From: Nocardioides palaemonis
GTDB taxonomy: Bacteria; Actinomycetota; Actinomycetes; Propionibacteriales; Nocardioidaceae
NCBI RefSeq assembly: GCF_018275325.1
Contig: NZ_JAGVQR010000001.1
Location: 2,413,892 to 2,477,891, forward strand
Direction: 5' to 3'
DNA length: 64,000 nt
Part shown: positions 19,491 through 27,439 of the stretch, piece after piece
How positions within the stretch are numbered: position 1 is the stretch's first letter
How the letters are laid out: each line of letters begins with the position of its first letter
The notes under the pieces: model-generated
Told to the model about the DNA's origin: nothing
What the model saw: the letters and a program-made list of their open reading frames with translations, nothing else
Database searches by the model: none
Program-made: the position numbers and the translations under genes

Positions 19491-20995
19491 GCGCGGGCCT
19501 CCTGCGGGTCGTGGTCGGGGATGTCGTCGGGCAGCTCCACCCGCGGCACCGCGAAGGTGCGGGTGGTGCCGTCGTGGCGGACCGCGGCGTACGCCTCGGG
19601 GCTGCGGTCCCCCGACGGCCCGTCGCCGGGCGCCGACAGCTCGGCGGCGAGGTGCAGCAGGCCGAAGATCTCGACCGGACGGCGCAGCGACGGCTCGAGG
19701 CCGTCGAAGAGCTCGCCCAGCGTCCGGGCCCCGCGGTGGGTGCGGGTCTCGTGCAGCCGCTCGCGCAGCACGCCGAGCTGCGGGCCGCCGTGGGCGACCA
19801 GCTCCTCCAGCGACAGGCCGGGTGCGTCGGCGGGGTCGGCGACCGTGATCGGCTCGGGCAGCACGTCGTCGGCCGGGTCGTGGAACCGCTCGCGCAGGTG
19901 CTCGACCGAGGCCCGGGCCGGGAGCAGCGGCACGTCGTGGGTGGCCCGCGGGCCGGTCGTGGCGAACCACGTCATCAGCTCGGACTCGACCTGGCGCAGG
20001 GTCTGCTCGAGCTCGCGGTCGCGCACCGCGTCGTGGGAGACGATGTACTCCTTGAGCGTCGCGGTGACCCGGGAGCGCTGCGACAGGACCCGGTCGAGGC
20101 CCTCGCGGACGAGGGAGACGGTGCCGCGGAGCTCGGCGCGGTCGGCGTCGCTGAGCAGCCGGTCGGCGAGCGGGTGCTCGAGCAGCGCGGTGAGGTCCTC
20201 GCGCAGCTGCGTGACGAGCGCGTCGTCGCGGAGCAGGGCGAACGCGCCCTCGAACGCGCGACCCTCGTGGGTGGCGGTCATCAGCGCGTCGGCGCGCGCG
20301 AGGTAGGCGTCGACGATCTCGCCGGCCGGCCGGTCCTCGGCGCGGAACGCCGCGAGGATCTCGCCGCGGATCGCGCCGAAGCGCTCCTCGACGCGCGCGA
20401 AGTCGCTGGGCAGCGCGGAGATCAGCGACAGCAGCTCGGTGAAGCCCTCGTGCATGTAGTCCTCGGTCGCACCGAGCATCTCCTCGCCGTCGACGAGGCG
20501 GTCGCGCTCGGCGCGCAGCCGGGCGATCTCCTCGTTGAGGATGCTCACCCGCGACGTCCGGTCCGGGTTGGCCTCGGAGTTGAAGCGGCGCACCGTGCCG
20601 AGGATGGTCGCGATCCGATGCTCGCTGAGCGTGGCGCGGTCGCGGCTGAGGTTCTTGACCAGCTCGAGGGCCTGCTGGGCGTGGGAGGTGAGGGTGTAGA
20701 CCTCCTGGCCCTGCTCGTCGAGCGCGCGCACCAGCCACTGCCCGCGCATCCACCGCTGGCAGATGTCGCGGCCGCTGCCGACGGGGAGGTCGGTCTCGCC
20801 GGCCTCGCGGACCCCCGCGAGGTGCTCCTCGACCTGGGTGTGCAGCCGCGCGGTCGGGATCGGTCGGTTGTTGCGACCGAACGCGGCGCGGAAGATCGTG
20901 ATCACGACCGGCGCCTGCCGCTGGTGGAGCAACGTCAGCGTGGGCTGGGCGAAGGCACCCTTGACGCGCGCGAGCTCGCCGGCGATCTCGCTCAC
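19487..20995 (-). CDS. jetA: JetA / MksF-like kleisin subunit (DUF3375)
   Basis: 502 residues; GTG start. The N-terminal FAQPTLTLLHQRQAPVVITIFRAAF and the GQWLVR-containing region match DUF3375, the kleisin that bridges the two SMC heads. A central helical stretch (about 125-270) and a long mixed C-terminal region follow. First gene of a three-gene operon, 79 nt downstream of the LysR gene on the same strand. Confidence 0.83.
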   Translation of the reverse strand: MSEIAGELARVKGAFAQPTLTLLHQRQAPVVITIFRAAFGRNNRPIPTARLHTQVEEHLAGVREAGETDLPVGSGRDICQRWMRGQWLVRALDEQGQEVYTLTSHAQQALELVKNLSRDRATLSEHRIATILGTVRRFNSEANPDRTSRVSILNEEIARLRAERDRLVDGEEMLGATEDYMHEGFTELLSLISALPSDFARVEERFGAIRGEILAAFRAEDRPAGEIVDAYLARADALMTATHEGRAFEGAFALLRDDALVTQLREDLTALLEHPLADRLLSDADRAELRGTVSLVREGLDRVLSQRSRVTATLKEYIVSHDAVRDRELEQTLRQVESELMTWFATTGPRATHDVPLLPARASVEHLRERFHDPADDVLPEPITVADPADAPGLSLEELVAHGGPQLGVLRERLHETRTHRGARTLGELFDGLEPSLRRPVEIFGLLHLAAELSAPGDGPSGDRSPEAYAAVRHDGTTRTFAVPRVELPDDIPDHDPQEARA

Positions 20996-21074
20996 GCGTC
21001 ACCCAGTCCTCTGCAGCCGTCCGACCCTGACCCGCCGCGCACCTCGGTCGGGCCGTCGCGGCCCGAGGAGTTTC

Positions 21075-21956
21075 TCACCCGCCCGCTGCGGTCCCGGCGT
21101 GCGGGTCCCGCGTGTCGTGCACGGCGGAGCGCAGCGCGCGCTCGAAGCGGTCGGCGAGCGGGTGCGCCGATCCCGTCGGACGCAGCAGCACCAGCTCCAC
21201 CGCCGGCGCGTCGGCCAGCGCGACGTGGCGTACGCCCGGGTGCGGGCGCTCGCGCGCGGCGGCCGGCAGCACGCCGACGCCGCGGCCCGCCGCGACCATC
21301 TCGATCCACTCGTCGTAGGTCTGGCAGGCGACCGCCACCTCGGGGCGCTCGCCCTCCGCCCACAGCTCCGGGGTCACGGTGCCGCTGCCGGCGTTGACGA
21401 CGAGCGGGTGGGCCGCGACCTCCGACCAGCGCAGGCGCCGGCGGCGGGCCAGCGGGTGACCCGAGCCGACCGCGGCGACCCGGTCCTCCTGCCGCAGCGG
21501 GACCGACCGGGTGCCGTCCTCCACGACCGGGCCGTAGACCACGGCGAGGTCGGCGTGGCCGGTCGCGACGCCCGCCGTGCGGTCGTCGCGACGGACCAGC
21601 TCCACCTCACCGCCCGCCGTGCGCGCCAGCTCCGCGGCCGCGCGCCGGACCAGCTCACCGGGGAGCAGCCAGGTGAACCCGAGGCGGAGCGTCGGGTGGT
21701 CGCTGACGTTGCGCAGCGCCGTCTCCAGGGCCGGCAGGGCGTGGTCGAGGTCGCCGCGCAGGCGCCGGCCCGCGTCGGTGAGCGCGAAGCTGCGGGTCGT
21801 GCGGTCGACCAGCCGGGTGCCGACGCTGCGCTCGAGGCGGGCGAGCGCGCGGGTCAGAGTCGGCTGGCTGACCCCGGCGACGGCCGCCGCCACCCCGAAG
21901 TGCTCCTCCTCGGCGAGGAGCAGGAACAGCCGCAGGTCGCGGAGCTCGACATCCAT
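21075..21956 (-). CDS. LysR-family transcriptional regulator
   Basis: 293 residues. The N-terminal winged helix MDVELRDLRLFLLLAEEEHF to ALARLERSVGTRLVDRTTRS is typical LysR, followed by a two-lobed effector domain. It is divergent from the acetoacetate decarboxylase gene with a 139-bp shared control region, so it very likely regulates adc and the adjacent dehydrogenase gene. ATG 21956 is supported by a TACACT box six bases upstream. An inverted repeat, TTGCTGCAA, lies in the control region. Confidence 0.88.
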   Translation of the reverse strand: MDVELRDLRLFLLLAEEEHFGVAAAVAGVSQPTLTRALARLERSVGTRLVDRTTRSFALTDAGRRLRGDLDHALPALETALRNVSDHPTLRLGFTWLLPGELVRRAAAELARTAGGEVELVRRDDRTAGVATGHADLAVVYGPVVEDGTRSVPLRQEDRVAAVGSGHPLARRRRLRWSEVAAHPLVVNAGSGTVTPELWAEGERPEVAVACQTYDEWIEMVAAGRGVGVLPAAARERPHPGVRHVALADAPAVELVLLRPTGSAHPLADRFERALRSAVHDTRDPHAGTAAGG

Positions 21957-21962
21957 GCACCC

Positions 21963-21989
21963 AGTGTATGAATCACCCCGTTGCTGCAA
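21963..21989 (-). promoter_or_regulatory. lysR leaderless promoter and candidate LysR operator
   Basis: On the minus strand TACACT (21963-21968) lies 6 nt before the LysR ATG, with a TTGCAG -35-like hexamer at 21984-21989. The palindrome TTGC-T-GCAA (21981-21989) overlaps that -35 and sits about 107 bp from the adc start. This fits autorepression by LysR, but is inferred only from position. Confidence 0.4.
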
Positions 21990-22095
21990 TTCCCCGCGGG
22001 CCGCGGCGCTCCTAGCGTGGCGAGAGCACCGGACCGGTCGGGAGCGGCGCCCCCGACCGGCGACCACCACCAGGCGCCAGGAACCAGGAACCCCG

Positions 22096-22845
22096 TTGCT
22101 CCGAGACGACGTCCTCCGCGCGACCACGACCCCGCTGGCCGCTCCGCTGACCGGCAGCGCCTTCCCGCCCGGGCCCTACCGGTTCGTGGACCGCGAGTAC
22201 CTGAACATCACCTACCGCACCGACCTCGACGCGTTCCGCGCGGTCGTGCCCGAGCCGCTCGAGGTCGCCGACCCCGTCGTGCGCTTCGAGGTGATCCGGA
22301 TGCCCGACAGCAGCGGGCTCGGCGACTACACCGAGTCCGGCCAGGTCCTGCGCGTCACCCACGAGGGGCGCCCGGCCGACTACGTGCACAGCATGTACCT
22401 CGACAACGGGCCCGCCATCGCGCTGGGGCGCGAGGCGAGCGCGTACCCCAAGAAGCTCGGCGGGCCCCGGCTGGCCGTCGACTCGGACACCCTCGTCGGC
22501 ACGCTCGACTACGGCAGCCTGCGCGTGGCCACGGCCACGATGGGGTTCAAGCACCGCCCGCTCGACCTCGCCACGGCGCGCGCCGAGGTGGCCGCGCCGA
22601 CGTTCATGCTCAAGCTCGTCCCGGGCTACGACGGCGCGCCGCGGATCGCGGAGCTCGTCCGAACCGAGATCACCGACCTCACGGTGAAGGGCGCGTGGAC
22701 CGGCCCCGCCCGGCTCCAGCTCTTCGAGCACGCCCTGGCGCCGCTCGCCGACCTGCCCGTGCTCGAGGTGCTCGGTGCGAGCCACGTGCTCACCGACCTC
22801 ACGCTGCCCCGCGCCGAGCTCGTCCACGACTACCTCGCGGCCTGA
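22096..22845 (+). CDS. adc: Acetoacetate decarboxylase
   Basis: 249 residues from TTG 22096, with AGGAA at suitable distance. The active-site region GREASAYPKKLGGP contains the adjacent lysines of the Schiff-base mechanism (second Lys of PKK is the catalytic one in the family). It converts acetoacetate to acetone and CO2. The gene is followed 26 nt later by a 3-hydroxybutyrate dehydrogenase-type SDR, so both would act on the acetoacetate/3-hydroxybutyrate pool under control of the divergent LysR protein. Confidence 0.87.
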   Translation: MLRDDVLRATTTPLAAPLTGSAFPPGPYRFVDREYLNITYRTDLDAFRAVVPEPLEVADPVVRFEVIRMPDSSGLGDYTESGQVLRVTHEGRPADYVHSMYLDNGPAIALGREASAYPKKLGGPRLAVDSDTLVGTLDYGSLRVATATMGFKHRPLDLATARAEVAAPTFMLKLVPGYDGAPRIAELVRTEITDLTVKGAWTGPARLQLFEHALAPLADLPVLEVLGASHVLTDLTLPRAELVHDYLAA

Positions 22846-22871
22846 CCGCCGCCCACCCCGAGGAGACACCC

Positions 22872-23663
22872 ATGAGCACCACACCGATCCCCACCCCTGC
22901 CGACCACGACCACGTCCGGCTCGACCTGGCCGGGCGCACGGCCCTCGTGACCGGCGCCGGCAGCGGCATCGGCCGCGCCACCGCGCTGCGGCTGGCCCGC
23001 GCCGGCGCCCACGTCCGCGCCCTCGACATCAGCGCCGACGCCGTCGAGGAGGTCGCCCGGACGACCGGGGGCACCGCAGAGGTCGTCGACCTGTCCGACC
23101 TCGACGCCGTCTCCGCCCTCGACCTGCGCGCCGACGTCGTCGTCAACTGCGCCGGCATCCAGCACGTCGCGCCGGTCCACGAGTTCCCCGTCGACCGGTT
23201 CTCGCTCATCCTGCGGATCATGCTCGAGGCACCGTTCCGCATCATCCGCGGCGCACTGCCCCACATGTACGCCCAGGGCTGGGGCCGCGTCGTCAACGTC
23301 TCGTCGGTCCACGGCCTGCGCGCCTCGGAGTTCAAGGCGGCCTACGTCGCGGCCAAGCACGGCCTCGAGGGCCTGTCGAAGGTCGTCGCGCTCGAGGGCG
23401 CCGGGCACGGCGTGACCTCCACCTGCGTGAACCCCGGCTACGTCCGCACGCCGCTGGTCGACCAGCAGATCGCCGACCAGGCCCGCGAGCACGGCATCTC
23501 CGAGTCCGAGGTGGTCGACGACGTGCTGCTCGCCTCCGCGGCGCTCAAGCGGATGGTCGAGCCCGAGGAGATCGCGGACGCGGTCGCCTTCCTCTGCAGC
23601 CCCACCGCCGCCACCATGACCGGCACCTCCCTGGTCCTCGACGGCGGCTGGAGCGCCCACTGA
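22872..23663 (+). CDS. SDR oxidoreductase, 3-hydroxybutyrate dehydrogenase type
   Basis: 263 residues. Cofactor motif TGAGSGIG (about 30-37), NCAG, catalytic Ser in NVSSVHG, and YVAAK with catalytic Tyr and Lys. NPGYVRTPLVDQQI and the C-terminal LVLDGGWSAH match bacterial 3-hydroxybutyrate dehydrogenases. A GGAG RBS precedes ATG 22872. It interconverts 3-hydroxybutyrate and acetoacetate with NAD(H) if the assignment is right; other short-chain alcohols cannot be excluded. Confidence 0.8.
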   Translation: MSTTPIPTPADHDHVRLDLAGRTALVTGAGSGIGRATALRLARAGAHVRALDISADAVEEVARTTGGTAEVVDLSDLDAVSALDLRADVVVNCAGIQHVAPVHEFPVDRFSLILRIMLEAPFRIIRGALPHMYAQGWGRVVNVSSVHGLRASEFKAAYVAAKHGLEGLSKVVALEGAGHGVTSTCVNPGYVRTPLVDQQIADQAREHGISESEVVDDVLLASAALKRMVEPEEIADAVAFLCSPTAATMTGTSLVLDGGWSAH

Positions 23664-23677
23664 CCCTCTGACGGACG

Positions 23678-24295
23678 TCAGTCGTCCTCCGACGACCCCG
23701 ACGAGTGGGCGCTGAACGTCGGGACGCCGTCGACGCACCGGGCGACCAGCTCGACGTCGGTGCCGGCACGGTCCTCGCGCCCCTCGAACTCGACCACCAG
23801 CGCGGCGTCCTCGGGCTTCACCTCGGCGTGGAAGCCGGTCGCCGGCTGGGCCGAGACCAGCCGGACCCGCCCGCCGTCGCAGGCGACCACGACGGTCCCG
23901 GCCGCGCCCTGCCACGTCCGTCGCGCGGCGGGAGGGGGCGACGTGGGCGGGTCGGGTGAGGACGACGGTGACGACGGCGTCGAGGACCCGGTCGGCGTCG
24001 ACGACGGCGAGGGCGTGGCCGACGCCGTGGGCGAGGCGGGCGACGTGGGAGCCGGCGTCGTCGGCGAGGCCGGGGCGGGGCTCGACGTGCGCGAGGGCGA
24101 GCGTGACGGTCGCTTCGTCCCGCCGGCCGCGTCCGCCCCGGGGCGACCTCGGTCGGGGGCGGTGCTGACCACCGTCCGGCCCGACGCCTCGAGGTCGTCG
24201 CCGGCGCGCGAGATCACGACCCAGACCAGGGTGGACACACCCGCCACGACGGCCAGCCACACGGCGACCGCGACGAGGACGCGCTGACGGGTCAT
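23678..24295 (-). CDS. Membrane-anchored protein with Ser/Thr/Pro-rich linker
   Basis: 205 residues. One N-terminal hydrophobic segment (about 5-28) is followed by a low-complexity linker of S, T and P (about 60-125), then an 80-residue extracytoplasmic domain with two cysteines (VVVACDGGR and VARCVDG) that may form a disulfide. The build suggests a cell-wall-spanning stalk presenting a small beta domain. No family recognised. Divergent from the OmpR-type regulator gene with 50 nt between. Confidence 0.7.
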   Translation of the reverse strand: MTRQRVLVAVAVWLAVVAGVSTLVWVVISRAGDDLEASGRTVVSTAPDRGRPGADAAGGTKRPSRSPSRTSSPAPASPTTPAPTSPASPTASATPSPSSTPTGSSTPSSPSSSPDPPTSPPPAARRTWQGAAGTVVVACDGGRVRLVSAQPATGFHAEVKPEDAALVVEFEGREDRAGTDVELVARCVDGVPTFSAHSSGSSEDD

Positions 24296-24333
24296 GACGC
24301 CATCCTTCCAGCCCGCGTGCAGGTCCCGGGGAC

Positions 24334-24339
24334 TACGGT
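24334..24339 (+). promoter_or_regulatory. -10 box (TACGGT) of a probable leaderless promoter
   Basis: TACGGT ends 6 nt before the ATG of the response regulator gene, with no ribosome binding site between. Typical actinobacterial leaderless spacing. Confidence 0.45.
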
Positions 24340-24345
24340 TCGCCC

Positions 24346-25038
24346 ATGACCAGCATCCTCGTGGTGGAGGACGACGACGCGATCCGCTCCGCGGTGGTCC
24401 GCGGGCTGCGCGAACGCGGTCACGCGGTGGCGGCGGTCGGCACCGGCCTGGCCGGGCTGGAGCACGTCCTGTCCGAACGACCGCAGGTCGTCCTGCTGGA
24501 CCTCGGGCTCCCGGACGTGGACGGACTGACCCTGCTGGCGATGATCCGGGCCGCCAGCGACGTGCCGCTGATCGTGATCACCGCTCAGGACGACGACCCG
24601 ACGATGGTGCGCGCCCTCGACAGCGGCGCCGACGACTACGTCGTCAAGCCGTTCGGCACCGACCAGGTCGCCGCACGGATCCGCGCCGTGCTGCGCCGGG
24701 GTGGCCGCGACCTGGTCCCCTCGGTGGTCCGGGTCGGTGGACTGGTCGTCGACGAGGGCACGCGCACCGTGACCCTCGACGGCCAGCCGGTCGAGCTCTC
24801 CCGCAAGGAGTTCGACGTGCTGGCGCTGCTGGCCTCGCGCCGCGGGCAGGTGGTGACCAAGCGCGAGCTGCTCACCGAGGTGTGGCAGCAGGCCTACGGC
24901 GGGTCGGACCGCACGGTCGACGTGCACCTGTCGTGGCTGCGGCGCAAGCTCGGCGAGTCCGCCGCCGAGCCGCGACACCTGCTCAGCGTCCGCGGTGTCG
25001 GCGTACGCCTGGTGGACCCTGACGCGCAGGACGAGTGA
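24346..25038 (+). CDS. OmpR/PhoB-family response regulator
   Basis: 230 residues. The receiver has VVEDDD, phosphoacceptor D52 (LLDLGLPDVDG), T79 and K101 (VVKPFG). The C-terminal winged helix contains ELSRKEFDVLALLAS and RTVDVHLSWLRRKLG ending in VRGVGVRL. It controls transcription once phosphorylated by the overlapping histidine kinase (ATGA at 25035-25038). Likely targets are nearby: the Asp/His-rich secreted protein and the electron-transfer operon, though no operator was identified. Confidence 0.92.
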   Translation: MTSILVVEDDDAIRSAVVRGLRERGHAVAAVGTGLAGLEHVLSERPQVVLLDLGLPDVDGLTLLAMIRAASDVPLIVITAQDDDPTMVRALDSGADDYVVKPFGTDQVAARIRAVLRRGGRDLVPSVVRVGGLVVDEGTRTVTLDGQPVELSRKEFDVLALLASRRGQVVTKRELLTEVWQQAYGGSDRTVDVHLSWLRRKLGESAAEPRHLLSVRGVGVRLVDPDAQDE

Positions 25039-26309
25039 TGCGGCGGCGGATCTCATTGCTCGTCGTCGCGACGACCTCGGCGGTCGTCGTGTCCTTCGTC
25101 ATCCCGCTGTGCCTGCTGGTGCGCACCCTCGCCGAGGACCGGGCGATGGCCGGCGCCGACCAGGAGGCGCGCAACGTCGCGATCCTGGTGGCCGGGCTCG
25201 CCGGCGACGACGCCCAGCTCGCCGAGCTCGTCGCCGGCATCGACGGCCGCGGCGAGCCCGACACCGGCGTGCTGACCGCCGACGGTCGCCAGCTCGGGTC
25301 GGGCGACGACCTGGCCGAGGACCCGGAGGTGCGTCGCGCGCTGCAGGGCGAGGCCTTCACCGTCGTCGACGACCGGGGCGGGCGCGTGCTGCTGCCGGTG
25401 ATCACCGAGGGCGGCACCGCGGTCGTCCGCTCGCAGGTCGGGCCGGACGACCTGCGCCACGGCGTGGCGGGCGCGTGGACGGGGATCATCACGATGGGAG
25501 CCCTGCTGCTCGCCGCGTCGGTGGCGATCGCCTGGCAGCTGGGGCGCACGGTCAGCGCACCGCTGCGCAGCGTCGCGGCCACGGCCCACCGGCTGCGCGA
25601 GGGCGACCTCGACGCCCGTGCCGCCGTCCTCGGCCCGGCCGAGACCCGGGAGCTGGCGCAGGCCCTCAACGACCTCGCGGACCGGATCGCCGAGCTGCTC
25701 GCCACCGAGCGGGCCGCGGTGGGCGACCTGTCCCACCGGCTGCGGACGCCCGTGACTGCCCTGCGCCTCGACTCCGAGGCGGTGGCCGACGCGGACCTCG
25801 CCCAGCGGCTGCAGACCCACATCGGCGTCCTCCAGCGCTCGATCGACGCGATCGTGCAGGAGGCACGACGCCCGGTCCGGGCCGACCTCTCCTCGCGCAC
25901 CCCGGTCGTCGCGACGGTCCGCGGGCGCGTGGAGTTCTGGCGACCGCTGGCCGAGGACCAGGGCCGTGCCATGCGCGTCGAGCTGCCCGGCGAGGACGCT
26001 CCGGTCGCCCTGCCCGCGCAGGACCTCGCCGACCTCGTCGACGTGCTCGTCGACAACGTCTTCGCGCACACCCCGGAGGGCACCGCGCTGGGGGTCGCGC
26101 TGGCGGTGTCCGCGGAGGAGGTCGTCCTCACCGTCTCCGACGCCGGGCCCGGACTGACGCGCGGCGACGCGCGACGCGAGGGCACCACCGGCCTCGGGCT
26201 GGAGATCGCCCGCCGCACCGCCCTCGGCTGCGGTGGGCGCCTGGAGGTCCGCGACGGGCGCGACGGCGGCGTCGTCGCCGAGGTGCGCCTCCCGGTCGCC
26301 TCCCCCTGA
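25038..26309 (+). CDS. Sensor histidine kinase with HAMP domain
   Basis: 423 residues. Two membrane segments (about 6-28 and 146-168) enclose a roughly 115-residue extracytoplasmic sensor. A HAMP domain (about 170-222) and DLSHRLRTPVTALRL with H233 follow, then the ATPase motifs DNVFAHTPEG, SDAGPGL and TTGLGLEIA. The phospho-His motif has Arg where most kinases have Glu after His (SHRLRTP). This variant is common among actinobacterial kinases. Start ATG 25038 overlaps the regulator stop. Confidence 0.9.
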   Translation: MRRRISLLVVATTSAVVVSFVIPLCLLVRTLAEDRAMAGADQEARNVAILVAGLAGDDAQLAELVAGIDGRGEPDTGVLTADGRQLGSGDDLAEDPEVRRALQGEAFTVVDDRGGRVLLPVITEGGTAVVRSQVGPDDLRHGVAGAWTGIITMGALLLAASVAIAWQLGRTVSAPLRSVAATAHRLREGDLDARAAVLGPAETRELAQALNDLADRIAELLATERAAVGDLSHRLRTPVTALRLDSEAVADADLAQRLQTHIGVLQRSIDAIVQEARRPVRADLSSRTPVVATVRGRVEFWRPLAEDQGRAMRVELPGEDAPVALPAQDLADLVDVLVDNVFAHTPEGTALGVALAVSAEEVVLTVSDAGPGLTRGDARREGTTGLGLEIARRTALGCGGRLEVRDGRDGGVVAEVRLPVASP

Positions 26310-26331
26310 CGTCACCTCAGTCGTCCTCGTC

Positions 26332-26832
26332 CTAGTCCTCGGCGTGCTCGTCCTCGGCGTGCTCGTCCTCGTGGTCGTCGCCGTGGTCGTCGGCGTGCTC
26401 GTCCTCGCCGTGGTCGTCGCCGTGGTCGTCGGCGTGCTCGTCGGCGTGCTCGTCGGCGTGGTCGTCACCCTGGTCGTCACCCAGGTCGTCGCTGCCCTCC
26501 GTGCCTGCGCCGTGGTCGTCGGCACCGTCGTCAGAGCCGCGGACCGCCCCGGCCGGGGAGGCGGGCGCGGGCTGCGGCGTGGACGGCAGCACGACGGTGC
26601 GCACCACGTCGGTGACGCACGTGCCGCGCTCGAGGACGCTGCCGGCCGGGCAGGGCGCCCAGCGCACCCGCTGGCGGGGCTGGGCGTCGGTGGTGGCGGG
26701 TGCTCCCGGGGTCTCCTGGGCGGCCGGTCGGGTGACGACGTCGACGCCGGCCTGCGAGCGGTAGGCCGCGACGGAACCAGCGGTCCCGGCGGCGAGGAGG
26801 GCCGACACGACGCCGGCGGTGAGGATCTTCAT
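26332..26832 (-). CDS. Secreted protein with Asp/His-rich repeat tail
   Basis: 166 residues. A signal peptide (MKILTAGVVSALLAAGTAGS) leads to a short domain with two cysteines (WAPCPAGS and RGTCVTD), probably a disulfide. The last 60 residues are almost only Asp, His, Glu and Gly, built from units such as DDHGDDHGEDEHA. This is a likely low-affinity binder of divalent metals outside the cell. The convergent sensor kinase ends 22 nt away, so the two may be functionally linked. Nothing similar was recognised by name. Confidence 0.7.
   Translation of the reverse strand: MKILTAGVVSALLAAGTAGSVAAYRSQAGVDVVTRPAAQETPGAPATTDAQPRQRVRWAPCPAGSVLERGTCVTDVVRTVVLPSTPQPAPASPAGAVRGSDDGADDHGAGTEGSDDLGDDQGDDHADEHADEHADDHGDDHGEDEHADDHGDDHEDEHAEDEHAED
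26335..26481. repeat. Low-complexity tandem DNA repeat coding the Asp/His tail
   Basis: The plus strand repeats units such as GGCGTGCTCGTCCTC and GTGGTCGTCGCC in irregular order. The tract is prone to slippage and length change, which would lengthen or shorten the acidic His-rich tail in steps if kept in frame. Confidence 0.75.
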
Positions 26833-26962
26833 GGCGACAGCGTGCGGCGACGGACGTCATCGGCGCCTCGCGTGGACCTCAAGTCGAGGTCAAGCCCGCG
26901 CATGACGTGGACTTAACAGCGTGATGAGGCCGCCTTGCGCGCCCACGCCCCACGCTGGCGCC

Positions 26963-27436
26963 ATGACCTACACAGCCTCCACGCGGGACCGCTACCGCCT
27001 CGCGGTGTGGACCACCACCGCGGCCGTGGCGGCCGGTGCCGTCACCGCCACGGGATGGGTCGCCGGCGCCGCAGCCCAGCAGCAGGACCGTGCCGACGCC
27101 GCCGAGCAGGCGCGCCAGGAGGCGCAGGCCCGCAAGGAGTACGACGCGTGGCTCGCCGCGTACGGCGACCAGGCCGCGGAGCGCCCGGTGCGCACCGTGG
27201 TCCGGCACCGGCCCACCCGCACGCGGGTCACCACCCGTTACGTCACCGCGGGTGCCACCACGTCAGTCGGCGCGGGCGGCACCGTCAGCACACCGGCACC
27301 CTCCGCGCAGACCGCTCCCGCCCCGGCCGCCGGCACGAGCGGGACGAGCGGCTCCGGCGGGAGCGGCGGCGCCTCGACGCCGGCACCTCCGCCTCCGCCC
27401 CCGCCGCCCCCGCCGGCGCCGAGCAGCGGGTCCTGA
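26963..27436 (+). CDS. Small membrane protein with coiled segment and polyproline tail
   Basis: 157 residues. A hydrophobic N-terminal segment (about 10-33) is followed by a charged helix (QQQDRADAAEQARQEAQARK), an Arg/Thr-rich stretch and a Gly/Ser/Thr linker. The protein ends in ten consecutive prolines plus APSSGS. Encoded 3 nt upstream of apbE, so it belongs to the electron-transfer operon. It contains TAGATTS, loosely reminiscent of the SGAT flavinylation motif that ApbE modifies, but shows no FMN-binding domain fold. Function unknown. Confidence 0.65.
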   Translation: MTYTASTRDRYRLAVWTTTAAVAAGAVTATGWVAGAAAQQQDRADAAEQARQEAQARKEYDAWLAAYGDQAAERPVRTVVRHRPTRTRVTTRYVTAGATTSVGAGGTVSTPAPSAQTAPAPAAGTSGTSGSGGSGGASTPAPPPPPPPPPPAPSSGS

Positions 27437-27439
27437 GCC

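Noticed and set aside
15250..20995. Full four-gene Wadjet plasmid defence system
   Set aside because: No JetD-like Toprim nuclease gene is present on either side within the window, so only JetABC/MksFEB is claimed.
26233..26916. Plus-strand frame encoding a Val/Leu repeat that looks like membrane helices
   Set aside because: It is the reverse complement of the Asp/His repeat tail; the minus-strand protein has a signal peptide and sensible ends.
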